DNA of 64,000 nucleotides from Bittarella massiliensis (ex Durand et al. 2017) (GTDB lineage: Bacteria > Bacillota > Clostridia > Oscillospirales > Ruminococcaceae). This document shows positions 8,607-18,912 of the stretch, in pieces. Position 1 is the first letter of the stretch, and each line of letters starts with the position of its first letter. Under the pieces are notes generated by a model. It was given only the letters and a program-made list of their open reading frames with translations. It was not told the DNA's origin and made no database searches. Location of the stretch: NCBI RefSeq assembly GCF_017566145.1, contig NZ_JABFCL010000003.1:310001-374000 (forward strand). Direction: 5' to 3'. The translations under genes were made by a program, and so were the position numbers.

Positions 8607-9176
8607 ATGATGACGGCCCTGTTGGTACAGCCCGCCGGCGAGGGCGGCCCGCTGCCGGGACTGCTGAAACAGGCGGGTTACAGCCAGGTGATGAGCGCCC
8701 AGACGGGGGTGAGGGCGCGGCAGCTCATCGCCCGGCAGACCTTTGATTTGATCCTCTGCAACGCCCCTTTGCAGGATGAGACGGGGGAGCGGTTTTGCTG
8801 CGACTGCGCCGCCAGAACCGATGCCGGCGTGGTGCTGATCGTCGGCCGGGACCGCGCTGGCGAGATGGGGGAACGGGTGGGCCGCTGCGGGGTGTTCACC
8901 GTGCCCAAACCCATGAGCCAGCCGCTGTTTTTCCAGGCGGTGCAGATGGCCCAGATCGCCCGTCAGCGGCTTTGTACCCTGCGCCGGGAGAATGTGCAGC
9001 TGCAGAAGAGGATCGACGAAATCCGGCTGGTGGACCGGGCCAAGTGCGCCCTGATTCAGTACTTGCAGATGAGCGAGCCCCAGGCCCACCGCTACCTTGA
9101 AAAGCAGGCCATGGACATGCGCCTCACCCGGGCTGAGGTGGCCCGCCGGGTGCTGCAGACCTACGAGGGAGAATGA
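8607..9176 (+). CDS. ANTAR-domain RNA-binding antiterminator with pseudo-receiver
   Basis: 189 aa, ATG with GGAG upstream. Residues 1-115 form a receiver-like fold but the phospho-acceptor Asp is absent (LILCNAPLQD instead of a D-containing loop); the later Lys (VPKPMS) remains. A short coiled linker (RRENVQLQKRIDEI) leads to the C-terminal ANTAR domain (RAKCALIQYLQMSEPQAHRY and LTRAEVARRVL). Such proteins bind hexaloop RNA and prevent termination. Lying 35 bases after glnA, it is the likely regulator of both glutamine synthetase leaders, with a signal other than Asp phosphorylation. Confidence 0.9.
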   Translation: MMTALLVQPAGEGGPLPGLLKQAGYSQVMSAQTGVRARQLIARQTFDLILCNAPLQDETGERFCCDCAARTDAGVVLIVGRDRAGEMGERVGRCGVFTVPKPMSQPLFFQAVQMAQIARQRLCTLRRENVQLQKRIDEIRLVDRAKCALIQYLQMSEPQAHRYLEKQAMDMRLTRAEVARRVLQTYEGE

Positions 9177-9194
9177 GGAAGGAGAGACCCGCCG

Positions 9195-10034
9195 ATGAAA
9201 TACCAGTTTGTCAAGATGGAGGGGTGCGGCAACGACTACCTCTACTTTGACTGTTTCGCCCAGCCGGTCGCCGACCCGGCGGGGCTGGCCCGCCGCTTTG
9301 CCGACCGGCATTTCGGGGTGGGGGGCGACGGGGTCATCCTCATCCTTCCAAGCGGGGTGGCCGATGCGAGGATGCGCATCTTCAACGCCGATGGCAGCGA
9401 GGGGAAGATGTGTGGCAACGGGGTGCGCTGTGTGGGAAAATACCTCTATGACAGCGGGCGCTGCAAACGGACCGATCTGCGCATCGAGACCGGCAGCGGC
9501 GTCAAGTCCCTGCAGCTGGCGGTGGCGGGGGGAGCGGTGCGCGGGGCCACTGTGGGAATGGGCCCGCCCGATCTGCGCCCGGCGGCGGTGCCGGTGCTGC
9601 TGCAGGGGGAGCGGGTGGTGAACGCCCCGGTCAAGATCGGGGGGCGGCACTGGCGGATCACCTGTGTGAGCATGGGGAACCCCCACTGTGTGGTCTTTGT
9701 CGACAGGGTGGAGGAGCTGGACCTGGAGGCCCTGGGCCCCCTGTTTGAGGGGAGCGGCCTCTTCCCCGAAGGGGTGAATGTGGAGTTTGTGCAGCCGCTG
9801 GGCGAGCGCGCCATTAAAATGCGGGTTTACGAGCGGGGCAGCGGCGAGACCCTGTCCTGCGGGACCGGGGCCTGTGCGGCGGCGGTGGCTGCCGTTGCCG
9901 CGGGCCACTGCCCCCGGGGGGAGGAGATCACCGTCTCGCTGCCCGGGGGCCGGTTGCAAGTTTGTTGGGGAGAGAGGGAATGCTATTTGAGCGGGCCGGC
10001 AGAAACGGTGTTTGGGGGCCAGCTGGAGTGGTGA
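9195..10034 (+). CDS. dapF: Diaminopimelate epimerase
   Basis: 279 aa. Converts LL- to meso-diaminopimelate for lysine and peptidoglycan. The two catalytic Cys motifs are seen: GKMCGNGVR near residue 78 and LSCGTGACAAA near 225; MEGCGNDYLYFD marks the N-terminus. Start ATG 18 bases after the ANTAR gene. It pairs functionally with dapL three genes downstream. Confidence 0.97.
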   Translation: MKYQFVKMEGCGNDYLYFDCFAQPVADPAGLARRFADRHFGVGGDGVILILPSGVADARMRIFNADGSEGKMCGNGVRCVGKYLYDSGRCKRTDLRIETGSGVKSLQLAVAGGAVRGATVGMGPPDLRPAAVPVLLQGERVVNAPVKIGGRHWRITCVSMGNPHCVVFVDRVEELDLEALGPLFEGSGLFPEGVNVEFVQPLGERAIKMRVYERGSGETLSCGTGACAAAVAAVAAGHCPRGEEITVSLPGGRLQVCWGERECYLSGPAETVFGGQLEW

Positions 10035-11696
<1,662 letters not shown>

Positions 11697-11738
11697 ACCG
11701 GGGAGAGATCACCTTGCCAAAACAGAGGGGGGATACCG

Positions 11739-12941
11739 TTGAAATGCAATGAAAATTATCGCAAATTGCAGCCGAACTACCTCTTTTCCACCGTCGCCAA
11801 AAAGGTGGCGGAGGAGAGGCAGCGCCATCCGAACAGGCCCATCTACCGCCTGGGGGTGGGGGACGTGACCCTGCCCCTCTGCCCAGCGGTCATCGGTGCC
11901 CTCGGCAGGGCGGTGGAGGAGATGGCGGCGGCCGAGACCTTTCGCGGGTACGGGCCCGAGCAGGGGTACGACTTTTTGCGGGAGGGCATTCGGGGGCACT
12001 ACGCCGAATTTGGGGTCGACCTGGATCGGGAGGAGATATTTGTAAGCGACGGGGCCAACAGCGACCTGGGGAACATCCTCGACCTCTTCTCCAGGGAAAA
12101 TACCGCCCTTATCCCCGACCCGGTCTACCCGGTCTACCTGGACACCAACATCATGGATGGGCGCAAGATCCTCTTATTGGACGGGCGGGAGGAAAACGCC
12201 TTTCTCCCCCTGCCCGATCCCTCTTTGAGGGCCGATCTCGTCTATCTCTGCTCTCCGGGAAACCCCACCGGCGCGGTCTACACCCGCCCGATGTTACAGG
12301 AGTGGGTGAACTGGGCCCGGGCCCAGGGGGCTGTCCTCCTCTTCGACGCGGCCTATGAGAGCTTTGTGGTGGGGGAGTTGCCCCACAGCATCTACGAGGT
12401 GGAGGGGGCCAAGGAGTGCGCCATCGAGATCAGCTCGTTTTCCAAGACCGCCGGCTTCACCGGGATGCGCTGCGGCTATACCGTGGTGCCCCGGGCCCTG
12501 GAACGGGAGGGAATGTCCCTCAACCGGATGTGGCTGCGCCGCCAGACCACCAAGTTTAACGGTGTCTCCTATGTGGTGCAGCGGGGGGCCGCCGCAGTCT
12601 TTACCCCCGAGGGGCGGCGGCAGACTGGCGAGGCCACCGCCTTTTACCGGGAGAATGCGGCCCTGATCGCCGCCGCCCTGCGGGAGTTGGGGGTCTGGTT
12701 TACCGGCGGCATCTGTTCCCCCTATATCTGGATGGCCTGCCCCGCGGGGATGGGCTCTTGGGAATTTTTTGACCTGCTCCTGCGCGAGGCGGGGGTGGCC
12801 GGGGTGCCCGGTGCAGGGTTCGGGAAAAACGGCGAGGGCTTTTTCCGACTCACCGGCTTTGGCGGCCGGGAGGAGACGCTCCAGGCGGTGGGGGCGCTGC
12901 GAGCGCTCTACCGCGCCAGGGGCTGGGCCGGTCAGACCTGA
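11739..12941 (+). CDS. dapL: LL-diaminopimelate aminotransferase
   Basis: 400 aa from a TTG start at 11739 behind GAGGGGGG (family start MKCNENYRKLQPNYLFS). Fold type I PLP enzyme that makes LL-DAP directly from tetrahydrodipicolinate with glutamate as donor. Visible: LCSPGNPTGAV, and the PLP Lys in SSFSKTAGFTGMRCGY. Last gene of the glnA operon. With dapF it shows the short DapL route to meso-DAP. Confidence 0.95.
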   Translation: MKCNENYRKLQPNYLFSTVAKKVAEERQRHPNRPIYRLGVGDVTLPLCPAVIGALGRAVEEMAAAETFRGYGPEQGYDFLREGIRGHYAEFGVDLDREEIFVSDGANSDLGNILDLFSRENTALIPDPVYPVYLDTNIMDGRKILLLDGREENAFLPLPDPSLRADLVYLCSPGNPTGAVYTRPMLQEWVNWARAQGAVLLFDAAYESFVVGELPHSIYEVEGAKECAIEISSFSKTAGFTGMRCGYTVVPRALEREGMSLNRMWLRRQTTKFNGVSYVVQRGAAAVFTPEGRRQTGEATAFYRENAALIAAALRELGVWFTGGICSPYIWMACPAGMGSWEFFDLLLREAGVAGVPGAGFGKNGEGFFRLTGFGGREETLQAVGALRALYRARGWAGQT

Positions 12942-12946
12942 TAGAA

Positions 12947-12996
12947 AAAAAGAGGGGGCCTTTTCCCGGCGGGAAAGGCCCCCTCTCTGGGGATGG
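12947..12996. terminator. Bidirectional terminator between dapL and the DtxR-type gene
   Basis: Arms GAGGGGGCCTTTTCCCG and CGGGAAAGGCCCCCTC, with seven A residues on the left serving as the T-run for the minus strand. Confidence 0.85.
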
Positions 12997-13005
12997 AGGG
13001 GAAAG

Positions 13006-13389
13006 TCAATGCCCTTCGCCCTCCTCCCGGGCGACGAAGGCCTTGATCTGATCGAAGGACTCCTGACTGATGATGTGCTCGATGCGGCAGGCGTCGGCGT
13101 CGGCGATCTCTGCCGGGACGCCGAGGGTGAGGGCCAGATAGCGGGAGATCAGCCGATGGCGCTCATAGACCGCTTCGGCCTTTTGCTGTCCCGCCTCGGT
13201 GAGAAGGATGTTGCCCCCCTCCCCCACCTGCACGTAGCCGGCGGATTTGAGAATGCCGATGGCCCGGCTGATACTGGGTTTGGAGAAGCCCAGTTCGGTG
13301 GCCACGTCGATGGAGCGGACATGCCCCTGCCGCTGGCGGAGGAGCAGGATGGTCTCCAGGTAGTTTTCACCCGACTCTTGCAGTTTCAC
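13006..13389 (-). CDS. DtxR/MntR-family metal-responsive regulator
   Basis: 127 aa from the GTG at 13389 (GGGAGG upstream); the longer frame has no ribosome site. Winged helix residues about 8-65 (VATELGFSKPSISRAIGILK), then the metal-binding and dimerisation region with ERHRLISRY and ADACRIEHIIS. It lacks an SH3-like domain, as in MntR. No metal transporter is adjacent, so the regulon is not visible. Confidence 0.9.
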   Translation of the reverse strand: MKLQESGENYLETILLLRQRQGHVRSIDVATELGFSKPSISRAIGILKSAGYVQVGEGGNILLTEAGQQKAEAVYERHRLISRYLALTLGVPAEIADADACRIEHIISQESFDQIKAFVAREEGEGH

Positions 13390-13550
13390 GGTACACCTCC
13401 CAAAGGTCCGCCCGCGGGGCGGAGAGATGGCCCCGGGCACCAGCCGGGGGCGGCACGAGACCGCTTATAAAGACATTTTAACACATTCTCCCCCCCGCCG
13501 CAATCGCCGGCCGGGGGCGGCTTCGCGTTCTCCCTTTGCCGGGGAGACGG

Positions 13551-13593
13551 CAAGCGGCGGCGCCCGGCCTTGAGGAAGCCGGGCGCCGCCGCC
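13551..13593 (-). terminator. GC-rich hairpin downstream of lipoprotein 1
   Basis: Stem GGCGGCGCCCGGC/GCCGGGCGCCGCC between the DtxR gene and the BMP lipoprotein gene; only a weak T-run follows on the minus strand, so terminator activity is likely but not certain. The rest of 13390-13632 shows nothing else. Confidence 0.55.
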
Positions 13594-13632
13594 CTCTATG
13601 GATTTTTTGGAAGAGGCAGTTGAAAAGGGGAC

Positions 13633-14724
13633 TTACGGCTTGACGCTGTCGCGGAAGGTGACGTATTCGTCCTGATCCATTCCGTAGACCATCTTCACCT
13701 CAATCTCGCCCGAGGCGATCTTGTCGGAGAGGCCGCCGATGTAGTCCTGGGTCTCCTGGGGGACCTGGGCCTTGTAGTAGTCGTTCTCGGCGAGGACGGT
13801 GATCCCCTCCTTGAGGCCCCACTTGTAGAGCTTGCCGTACTCGGCGGTGCCGTCGACGGTGTCTTTGATGGCCTTGGCCATGGTGATGTCGTTGCGTTTG
13901 GTCATGGAGGTGAGGATCACATCGGCGATCTCCGGCTTGGTGTCGATGAAGAACTCGCGCTGGTCGGCGTCCACGCCAATGCCCCAGATGCCCTCGTCCT
14001 TGCAGGCCTCAAAGACGCCCAGTCCGGCGCCGCCGGCCACCTGGTGGATCACGTCGGCGTTCATCTGGTTGGCCTGCACCAGGGCCAGCTCTTTGGCCTT
14101 GGCGGTGTCGGTGAAGCCGCCGATGAAGGAGTTGGCCACCTTGCCGCTGGGGTTGGCCTCGAGGGAGCCCTGGATGTAGCCGATGATGAAGTTGTTGATG
14201 GGGGTGTTGTCGGCCCCGGCCACCAGCCCGACGGTGCCAGTTTTGGACATCTTCTGGGCCAGGGCGCCGGCCAGGAACTCGCCCTCGTGCTGCTTGCTCA
14301 TGACGGCGAAGACGTTGGGGATGTTTATCTCGGTGGTGGGGGTCAGGTCGGTGACGATGAACTTGGTGTCGGGGTACTCGGTGTGGATGCGGTCGAGGAT
14401 CTCATAGAACTCGTTTCCGTTCATCACCACGATGTCGTAGCTCTCGGCTGCATCGCGGACAGCCGGCTCCATTTTGGCCTTGTCGGTTCCGTACTCGATG
14501 CACTTGGCGCTCAGGTCGATCTCCTGGGCGGCTTTCTGTATTCCCGACCAGGAGAGGTCGTTGAAGGATTTGTCCCCCAGCTGGGCGCAGACGTAGCCCA
14601 CGCTTTTGTATTCGCTGCCGCTGGCGGAGGAGGTATCTCCCCCCTCGCCGGACTGGCCGCAGCCGGTGAGCAGGGCGGAGGCGGTCAACAGGCACGCCAG
14701 GGCGATGGCTCCAGTCTTTTTCAT
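13633..14724 (-). CDS. BMP-family (Med/PnrA) substrate-binding lipoprotein 1
   Basis: 363 aa from the ATG at 14724 (AAGGAG upstream). Lipoprotein signal ending ASALLTGCGQS gives a lipidated Cys near residue 22, then a Ser/Gly linker and a BMP domain (GYVCAQLGDKSFNDLSWSG, DAAESYDIVVMNGNEF, GAGLGVFEACKDEGIWGIGVDADQ). BMP proteins feed ABC importers, often for nucleosides, but no permease or ATPase gene is near. It closely resembles the protein at 17581-18675. Its promoter has the GACA-TGTC site. Confidence 0.92.
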   Translation of the reverse strand: MKKTGAIALACLLTASALLTGCGQSGEGGDTSSASGSEYKSVGYVCAQLGDKSFNDLSWSGIQKAAQEIDLSAKCIEYGTDKAKMEPAVRDAAESYDIVVMNGNEFYEILDRIHTEYPDTKFIVTDLTPTTEINIPNVFAVMSKQHEGEFLAGALAQKMSKTGTVGLVAGADNTPINNFIIGYIQGSLEANPSGKVANSFIGGFTDTAKAKELALVQANQMNADVIHQVAGGAGLGVFEACKDEGIWGIGVDADQREFFIDTKPEIADVILTSMTKRNDITMAKAIKDTVDGTAEYGKLYKWGLKEGITVLAENDYYKAQVPQETQDYIGGLSDKIASGEIEVKMVYGMDQDEYVTFRDSVKP

Positions 14725-14835
14725 TGCGATGTCGCTCCTTTTTCTCATGTCTCAAAGTGTTGGGTTTGTCGGAGGGGGCGGGCGCTCGCCAGACGGGCCC
14801 TGTCGGCGAATTCTGTGTCCCCATTTGCTGAAATC

Positions 14836-14875
14836 AGTGTAGCATGGCCGCCAAAAAGGGGAAACGACAATTGTC
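14836..14875 (-). promoter_or_regulatory. Crp-type site and promoter of lipoprotein 1
   Basis: Palindrome GACAATTGTC at 14866-14875; minus-strand -10 TACACT at 14836-14841. The -35 region is TTTCCC, so the promoter looks activator-dependent. The site centre is 34.5 bases from the outer end of the -10, the class II activator position. The 14725-15066 gap holds this promoter and the divergent one at 15015. Confidence 0.8.
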
Positions 14876-15014
14876 GCTTCCCCCAAAAAAACAAACGGAT
14901 TTTCGATTTTTCAGTGAAATCACCCAGATATGGTGCTGTCAGCTGCCGCCCCTTTGCCCGATTCGAAAAAGAGCCCCCCTTGCCGCCCCTGCTTTGCCGG
15001 TGGGAGAGGAATGC

Positions 15015-15054
15015 GACAGCTGTCGTTTCCCCCCTCTCTGGCGGCGGCTATAAT
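15015..15054 (+). promoter_or_regulatory. Crp-type site and promoter pointing antisense into crp1
   Basis: GACAGCTGTC at 15015-15024 and TATAAT at 15049-15054, with centre-to-(-10) distance of 34.5 bases, identical to the other regulon promoters. It points right, 12 bases before the stop end of the Crp gene (15067-15780, minus strand). The first sense gene it meets is sulfatase 1 at 15865. Confidence 0.78.
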
Positions 15055-15066
15055 GGGGGTGTCCCG

Positions 15067-15780
15067 TCAGAGGGTCAGCTCCTCCACCAATTCGAGAAGC
15101 CGCTGGTGCTGCTCCTCGGTGACGGTGATCTTGCGGTGGGAGCCCCCCACATATCCCTTTTCCCGCAGCTTTTGGATGATGCGGTCCACCGAGCGGGGAT
15201 CGCGGCCGATGTAGCGGCCAATCTCCGAACGGGTTTCGAGGATGCGGATCGCCCCCTCCTCGTCGGGCTCGCAGCAGTCGCGGTAGATGGAGTAGAGAAA
15301 GCTGATGTAGCGAGCCCCCGCCAGCAGGGAGTTGTTGACATTGCACTCCCGGTAGAGGCGCTGGTCGTCGTGCTTTTGCTCGATGATGTAGAGGAGGATG
15401 GCGTTGTAGACCGGCAGGCAGATCTGGCTCCAGTGGAGAAAGTCCCGTCCGCGGATGCGCAGGGCCGAGACCCGGGTTTTGGCGCGCACCTGGTTGCGCC
15501 GCTTCATGGGTTGGGGGGAGAGAATCTCCGCCACCCCGATAAACTGCCCGGCGAAGAGACGGATGCCCGTCAGATCGTTGTCGCCGCTCTCGGCGAAGGC
15601 GCGAAAGTGCTCGCACACCCCCCGAACCAGAAAGAACAGGTCGGGCGGGGCAAAGCTGTCCTTCTCGATGAGGAGTTCCCCCGGGCCGATCTGGCACAGT
15701 TCGATCTTCTCCTGCTCCTCCTGGGGCAGCCCCTCAAAAAAGGGGACCGCCTGGGGCCACTGCTCCAGCAAATGTGTCAC
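15067..15780 (-). CDS. Crp/Fnr-family transcription regulator 1
   Basis: 237 aa from the GTG at 15780 (GGAGG nine bases upstream). Cyclic-nucleotide-binding-like domain about residues 20-130 (LIEKDSFAPPDLFFLVRGVC) and a C-terminal winged helix with ETRSEIGRYIGRDPRSVDRI. Its recognition helix (RDPRSV-RIIQKLRE) is shared with the regulator at 19792, so both should read the same site. No Cys cluster for an Fe-S cluster is seen. Divergent from sulfatase 1, and overlapped by an opposing promoter at its 3' end. Confidence 0.9.
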   Translation of the reverse strand: MTHLLEQWPQAVPFFEGLPQEEQEKIELCQIGPGELLIEKDSFAPPDLFFLVRGVCEHFRAFAESGDNDLTGIRLFAGQFIGVAEILSPQPMKRRNQVRAKTRVSALRIRGRDFLHWSQICLPVYNAILLYIIEQKHDDQRLYRECNVNNSLLAGARYISFLYSIYRDCCEPDEEGAIRILETRSEIGRYIGRDPRSVDRIIQKLREKGYVGGSHRKITVTEEQHQRLLELVEELTL

Positions 15781-15817
15781 CGCTTGCCGCCTCCATTCTC
15801 CTGTACTCCTGTCTTTT

Positions 15818-15846
15818 AAGATAGCACAGGCGGTGGGCCAATACAA
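15818..15846 (-). promoter_or_regulatory. Promoter of crp1
   Basis: Minus strand TTGTAT (15841-15846), 17 bases, TATCTT (15818-15823). The spacer end CGCCTGTGC is also found in the crp2 promoter. Confidence 0.6.
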
Positions 15847-15864
15847 TGGAAAGGATGAACGTTT

Positions 15865-17502
15865 ATGCGCTTTCGCGCCAACCGGGAGGACCGGCGTCCC
15901 AACATCCTCCTCATCACCTGCGATCAGCTGCGCAGCGACTACCTGGGCTGCTATGGGGCTGACTTTATGCAGACGCCCAACATCGACGCCCTGGCCGTCG
16001 AGGGGCGGGTGTACGAAAACGCCTACTCCCCCAACCCGGTCTGCATCCCCGCCCGCATGGGGCTGCTCACCGGTCTGGGCTGCCGGCACCACCAGTTTTA
16101 CGACAACCGCTGGGCCCCCGACGCCCCGCCTCTCTCCTACAAGTTGCCCACCTTCCCCCAGATCCTCTCGGACAGCGGCTACGACACCTGCGCCGTGGGG
16201 AAGATGCACTTTCAGCCCGAGCGGCGATCCAGCGGGTTCGACCACTTTTTCGCCATGGAGGAGGGCCCCTCCTCCCGGGAGGCCGACAGCTATCTGCAAT
16301 TTCTCAAAGAGCAGGGGTATGGCCGGGTGCAGAGTTTTCACGGGGTACGCCACTGCCTCTACATGCAGCCCCAGCGCAGCCTGCTGCCCGAGGCGCTGCA
16401 CGGCTCCCACTGGGTGGCCGACCGCTCGATCCAGTACTTAGACGAGCAGCGGGGGCGGCGGCCCTTCCTCCTCTGGACCAGCTTTATCCACCCCCATCCG
16501 CCCTTTGACGCGCCCGACGGGTGGGCTGAAATGTACGCGGGCAAGCTGCCGGCCCCGGCGGTCCCCAAGACCCCCCTGGGCCGATTGGCCGAGGAGAACA
16601 AGACCCTGGGAGACCTGGCCGACGAGGCCTCCCTGCAGCGGATGCGGGAACTCTACGCCGCCTGTGTCTCCTACTGTGACCATCAGGTGGGGCGGATCGT
16701 GGAGAAACTCAAGGAGTTGGACCTCTACGATGACACCCTGATCCTCTTCACCAGCGACCACGGCGAGATGCTGGGGGACCTGGGCACCTATCAGAAATTC
16801 CTCCCCTACGACGCCTCTTGCAAAGTTCCCTTTGTCCTGCGCTGGCCGCAGCGGGTGAGGGCCGGGGAGAGGGATTCCCGCTTTGTCGACCTCTACGACT
16901 TGCTGCCCACCTTCCTGGACGCCGCCGGGGCCGAATACCCCGACATCTACGACCTGCCGGGGGAGAGCGTCTTTGGCGAGGGGGTCAAGGACCGGCGCTA
17001 CCAGTACGTGGAGCACCAGCAGGGGAGCAAGCGCTGGTGCATGCTGCGGGATGAGCGGTACAAATATGTCTACTCCTACGGCGACGACGAGCAGCTCTTT
17101 GACATGGCAGCCGACCCGCAGGAGACCGAGAACCTGCTGTATGGCGGCGGCACCCCCGAGATGCGGGAGGTGGCCGACCGGCTGCGCCAGCGGCTGATTC
17201 GCTACGAGGCGCGCTACGGGCTGAGAGGCGGCATTGTGAACGGGGACTTTGAGACGCGTCCCCGCTACCAGCCGGTCCTCTACTGGGAGGAGAACTTCCC
17301 GCCCTTTGTCCGCTCCCTGGTCAGGGAGGGGGAGCGAGAGGAGCTGGACGACATGCTCGACGAGGTGCTCTGGGCCATCCAAAAGGAGCCCACCTCCAAG
17401 CCGGCGCAGACCCACGCCCGGGACATCCTGTTGCGGGCGGGCTACTCGAAAGAGCGCATCGACGCACTGATGGAGCGGGCCGATGCGCAGGGCAACGGCT
17501 GA
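15865..17502 (+). CDS. Sulfatase 1 (type I, Cys-type formylglycine)
   Basis: 545 aa, ATG with GGAAAGG upstream. Cytoplasmic: no signal peptide. Alkaline-phosphatase-fold sulfatase: N-terminal metal site NILLITCDQLRSDYLGC, the modification motif CIPARMGLLTG near residue 57 (CxPxR with the Cys to be converted to formylglycine), KMHFQPERR, and SDHGEMLGDLGTYQKF. It hydrolyses a small sulfate ester; the substrate is unknown. Nearly identical to sulfatase 2 except around the active-site region (GCRHHQFYDNRWAPDA). It needs the maturase at 23511. No regulon site lies in the 85-base gap before it. Confidence 0.95.
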   Translation: MRFRANREDRRPNILLITCDQLRSDYLGCYGADFMQTPNIDALAVEGRVYENAYSPNPVCIPARMGLLTGLGCRHHQFYDNRWAPDAPPLSYKLPTFPQILSDSGYDTCAVGKMHFQPERRSSGFDHFFAMEEGPSSREADSYLQFLKEQGYGRVQSFHGVRHCLYMQPQRSLLPEALHGSHWVADRSIQYLDEQRGRRPFLLWTSFIHPHPPFDAPDGWAEMYAGKLPAPAVPKTPLGRLAEENKTLGDLADEASLQRMRELYAACVSYCDHQVGRIVEKLKELDLYDDTLILFTSDHGEMLGDLGTYQKFLPYDASCKVPFVLRWPQRVRAGERDSRFVDLYDLLPTFLDAAGAEYPDIYDLPGESVFGEGVKDRRYQYVEHQQGSKRWCMLRDERYKYVYSYGDDEQLFDMAADPQETENLLYGGGTPEMREVADRLRQRLIRYEARYGLRGGIVNGDFETRPRYQPVLYWEENFPPFVRSLVREGEREELDDMLDEVLWAIQKEPTSKPAQTHARDILLRAGYSKERIDALMERADAQGNG

Positions 17503-17514
17503 CGCCGCACAGAG

Positions 17515-17550
17515 AAAAAGGACTTCGGAAAAAATCCGAAGTCCTTTTTT
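17515..17550. terminator. Bidirectional terminator between sulfatase 1 and lipoprotein 2
   Basis: Stem AAAAGGACTTCGG/CCGAAGTCCTTTT with A- and T-runs on both sides; serves both convergent genes. Confidence 0.93.
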
Positions 17551-17580
17551 CAATGGAAAAGGGGAGGGTTTAGAGGGCAT

Positions 17581-18675
17581 TTACGGCTTGACGCTGTCGC
17601 GGATGGAGACGAACTCGTCCTGTTCCATGCCGTAGACGGTCTTGACCACCAACTCGCCCGAGGCGATCTTCTTTTCCAGATCGTCGATGTAATCCTGGGT
17701 CTCCTGGGGAACGTTGGCCTTGTAGAAGTCGTTCTTGGCCAGGACGGTGACGCCCTCGGCCACGCCCCACATGTTCAGCTTGCCGTATTCGGCGGTGCCG
17801 GCCACGGTGTCGCGGATGGCCTTTTCCATGGACATGTCGTTGCGCTTCATCATCGAGGTGAGGATGACGTCGGCCAGATCGGCCTTGCTTTCGATGAAGA
17901 ACTCGCGCTGGTCGGCGTCCACGCCGATGCCCCAGATGCCGTTCTCCTTGCAGGCCTCAAAGACGCCCAGCCCAGCGCCGCCGGCCACCTGGTGGATGAT
18001 GTCGGCCTTGGACTGGTTGATCTGCACCAGGGCCAGCTCCTTGGCTTTAGCGGTGTCGGTGTAGCTGCCGATGAAGGAGTGCGCCACCTTGCCGCTGGGA
18101 TTGGCTTGCAGGGAACCCTGCACGTAGCCGATGATAAAATCGTTGATCGAGACGGTGTCGGTGCCTGCGACCAGGCCGATGGTGCCGGTCTTGGACATCT
18201 TCTGGGCCAGAGCCCCGGCCAGGAAGTCGCCCTGGTGCTGTTTGGAGTTGACGCCGAAGAGGTTGGGGATGTCCCACTCCAGAGTCGGGGTCATGTCGGT
18301 GGCGATGAACTTCACGTCAGGGTAGTCGGCGTGGATGCGCTGCAGGATCTCCACGTACTCGTTGCCGTTGAAGAGGACGATGTCATAGCTCTCGGCGGCA
18401 TCGCGGATGCAGGGTTCCATTTTGGACTTGTCAGTTCCCCACTCGATGGCCTTGGCGGTCATTCCCAGATCGCTGGCAGTCCGCTGGATGCCCGACCAGG
18501 ACAGGTCGGTAAAGGACTTGTCACCCAGCGCGCTGCAGACGTAGCCAATGCTCTTGTACTTGCTCCCCTCGCTGGAGGAGGCGCCCCCCTTGTCGTCGGA
18601 CTTACCGCAACCGGAGAGGAGGGCGGAGGCCGCCAACAGGCAGGCCAGCGAAACAGCTCCAATCTTTTTCATCAT
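17581..18675 (-). CDS. BMP-family (Med/PnrA) substrate-binding lipoprotein 2
   Basis: 364 aa, ATG at 18675 or the next codon, behind AAAGGAG. Lipobox ASALLSGCGKS, Ser-rich linker, then a BMP domain (GYVCSALGDKSFTDLSWSG, GAGLGVFEACKENGIWGIGVDADQ, IRDSVKP end). Very similar along its length to lipoprotein 1. No ABC permease is encoded in the window, so both probably share an importer encoded elsewhere. The promoter has the GACA-TGTC site. Confidence 0.92.
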   Translation of the reverse strand: MMKKIGAVSLACLLAASALLSGCGKSDDKGGASSSEGSKYKSIGYVCSALGDKSFTDLSWSGIQRTASDLGMTAKAIEWGTDKSKMEPCIRDAAESYDIVLFNGNEYVEILQRIHADYPDVKFIATDMTPTLEWDIPNLFGVNSKQHQGDFLAGALAQKMSKTGTIGLVAGTDTVSINDFIIGYVQGSLQANPSGKVAHSFIGSYTDTAKAKELALVQINQSKADIIHQVAGGAGLGVFEACKENGIWGIGVDADQREFFIESKADLADVILTSMMKRNDMSMEKAIRDTVAGTAEYGKLNMWGVAEGVTVLAKNDFYKANVPQETQDYIDDLEKKIASGELVVKTVYGMEQDEFVSIRDSVKP

Positions 18676-18752
18676 ACACACTCCTTTTGAAAGTTGTATC
18701 CAAAGCCGGCATCCCCTCTGGAAAACGGGTGCATCCGGCTGCTACTAAATTC

Positions 18753-18793
18753 AGTATAGCACGGCGATTTTGAGGGGAAATATGACAAATGTC
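18753..18793 (-). promoter_or_regulatory. Crp-type site and promoter of lipoprotein 2
   Basis: GACAAATGTC at 18784-18793 and minus-strand TATACT at 18753-18758; centre-to-(-10) distance 35.5 bases, one more than in the other five promoters. No TTGACA-like -35. Confidence 0.75.
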
Positions 18794-18877
18794 TATTTTG
18801 AAAAAGAAAAAGGGAAGGGTGTGCTTTTGATGCTTGTGGTTTTTCCGCTTTCTGGAAGAGGAGGGCCACTCACACCA

Positions 18878-18912
18878 AAAAGCGGACCCCCCTTGCGGCG
18901 GGCCCGCCTTTT
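18878..18912 (-). terminator. Terminator after the GDPD-like gene
   Basis: Imperfect stem GGCGGGCCCGC/GCGGACCC with flanking runs of A and T, directly after the GDPD stop codon on the minus strand. Confidence 0.6.
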
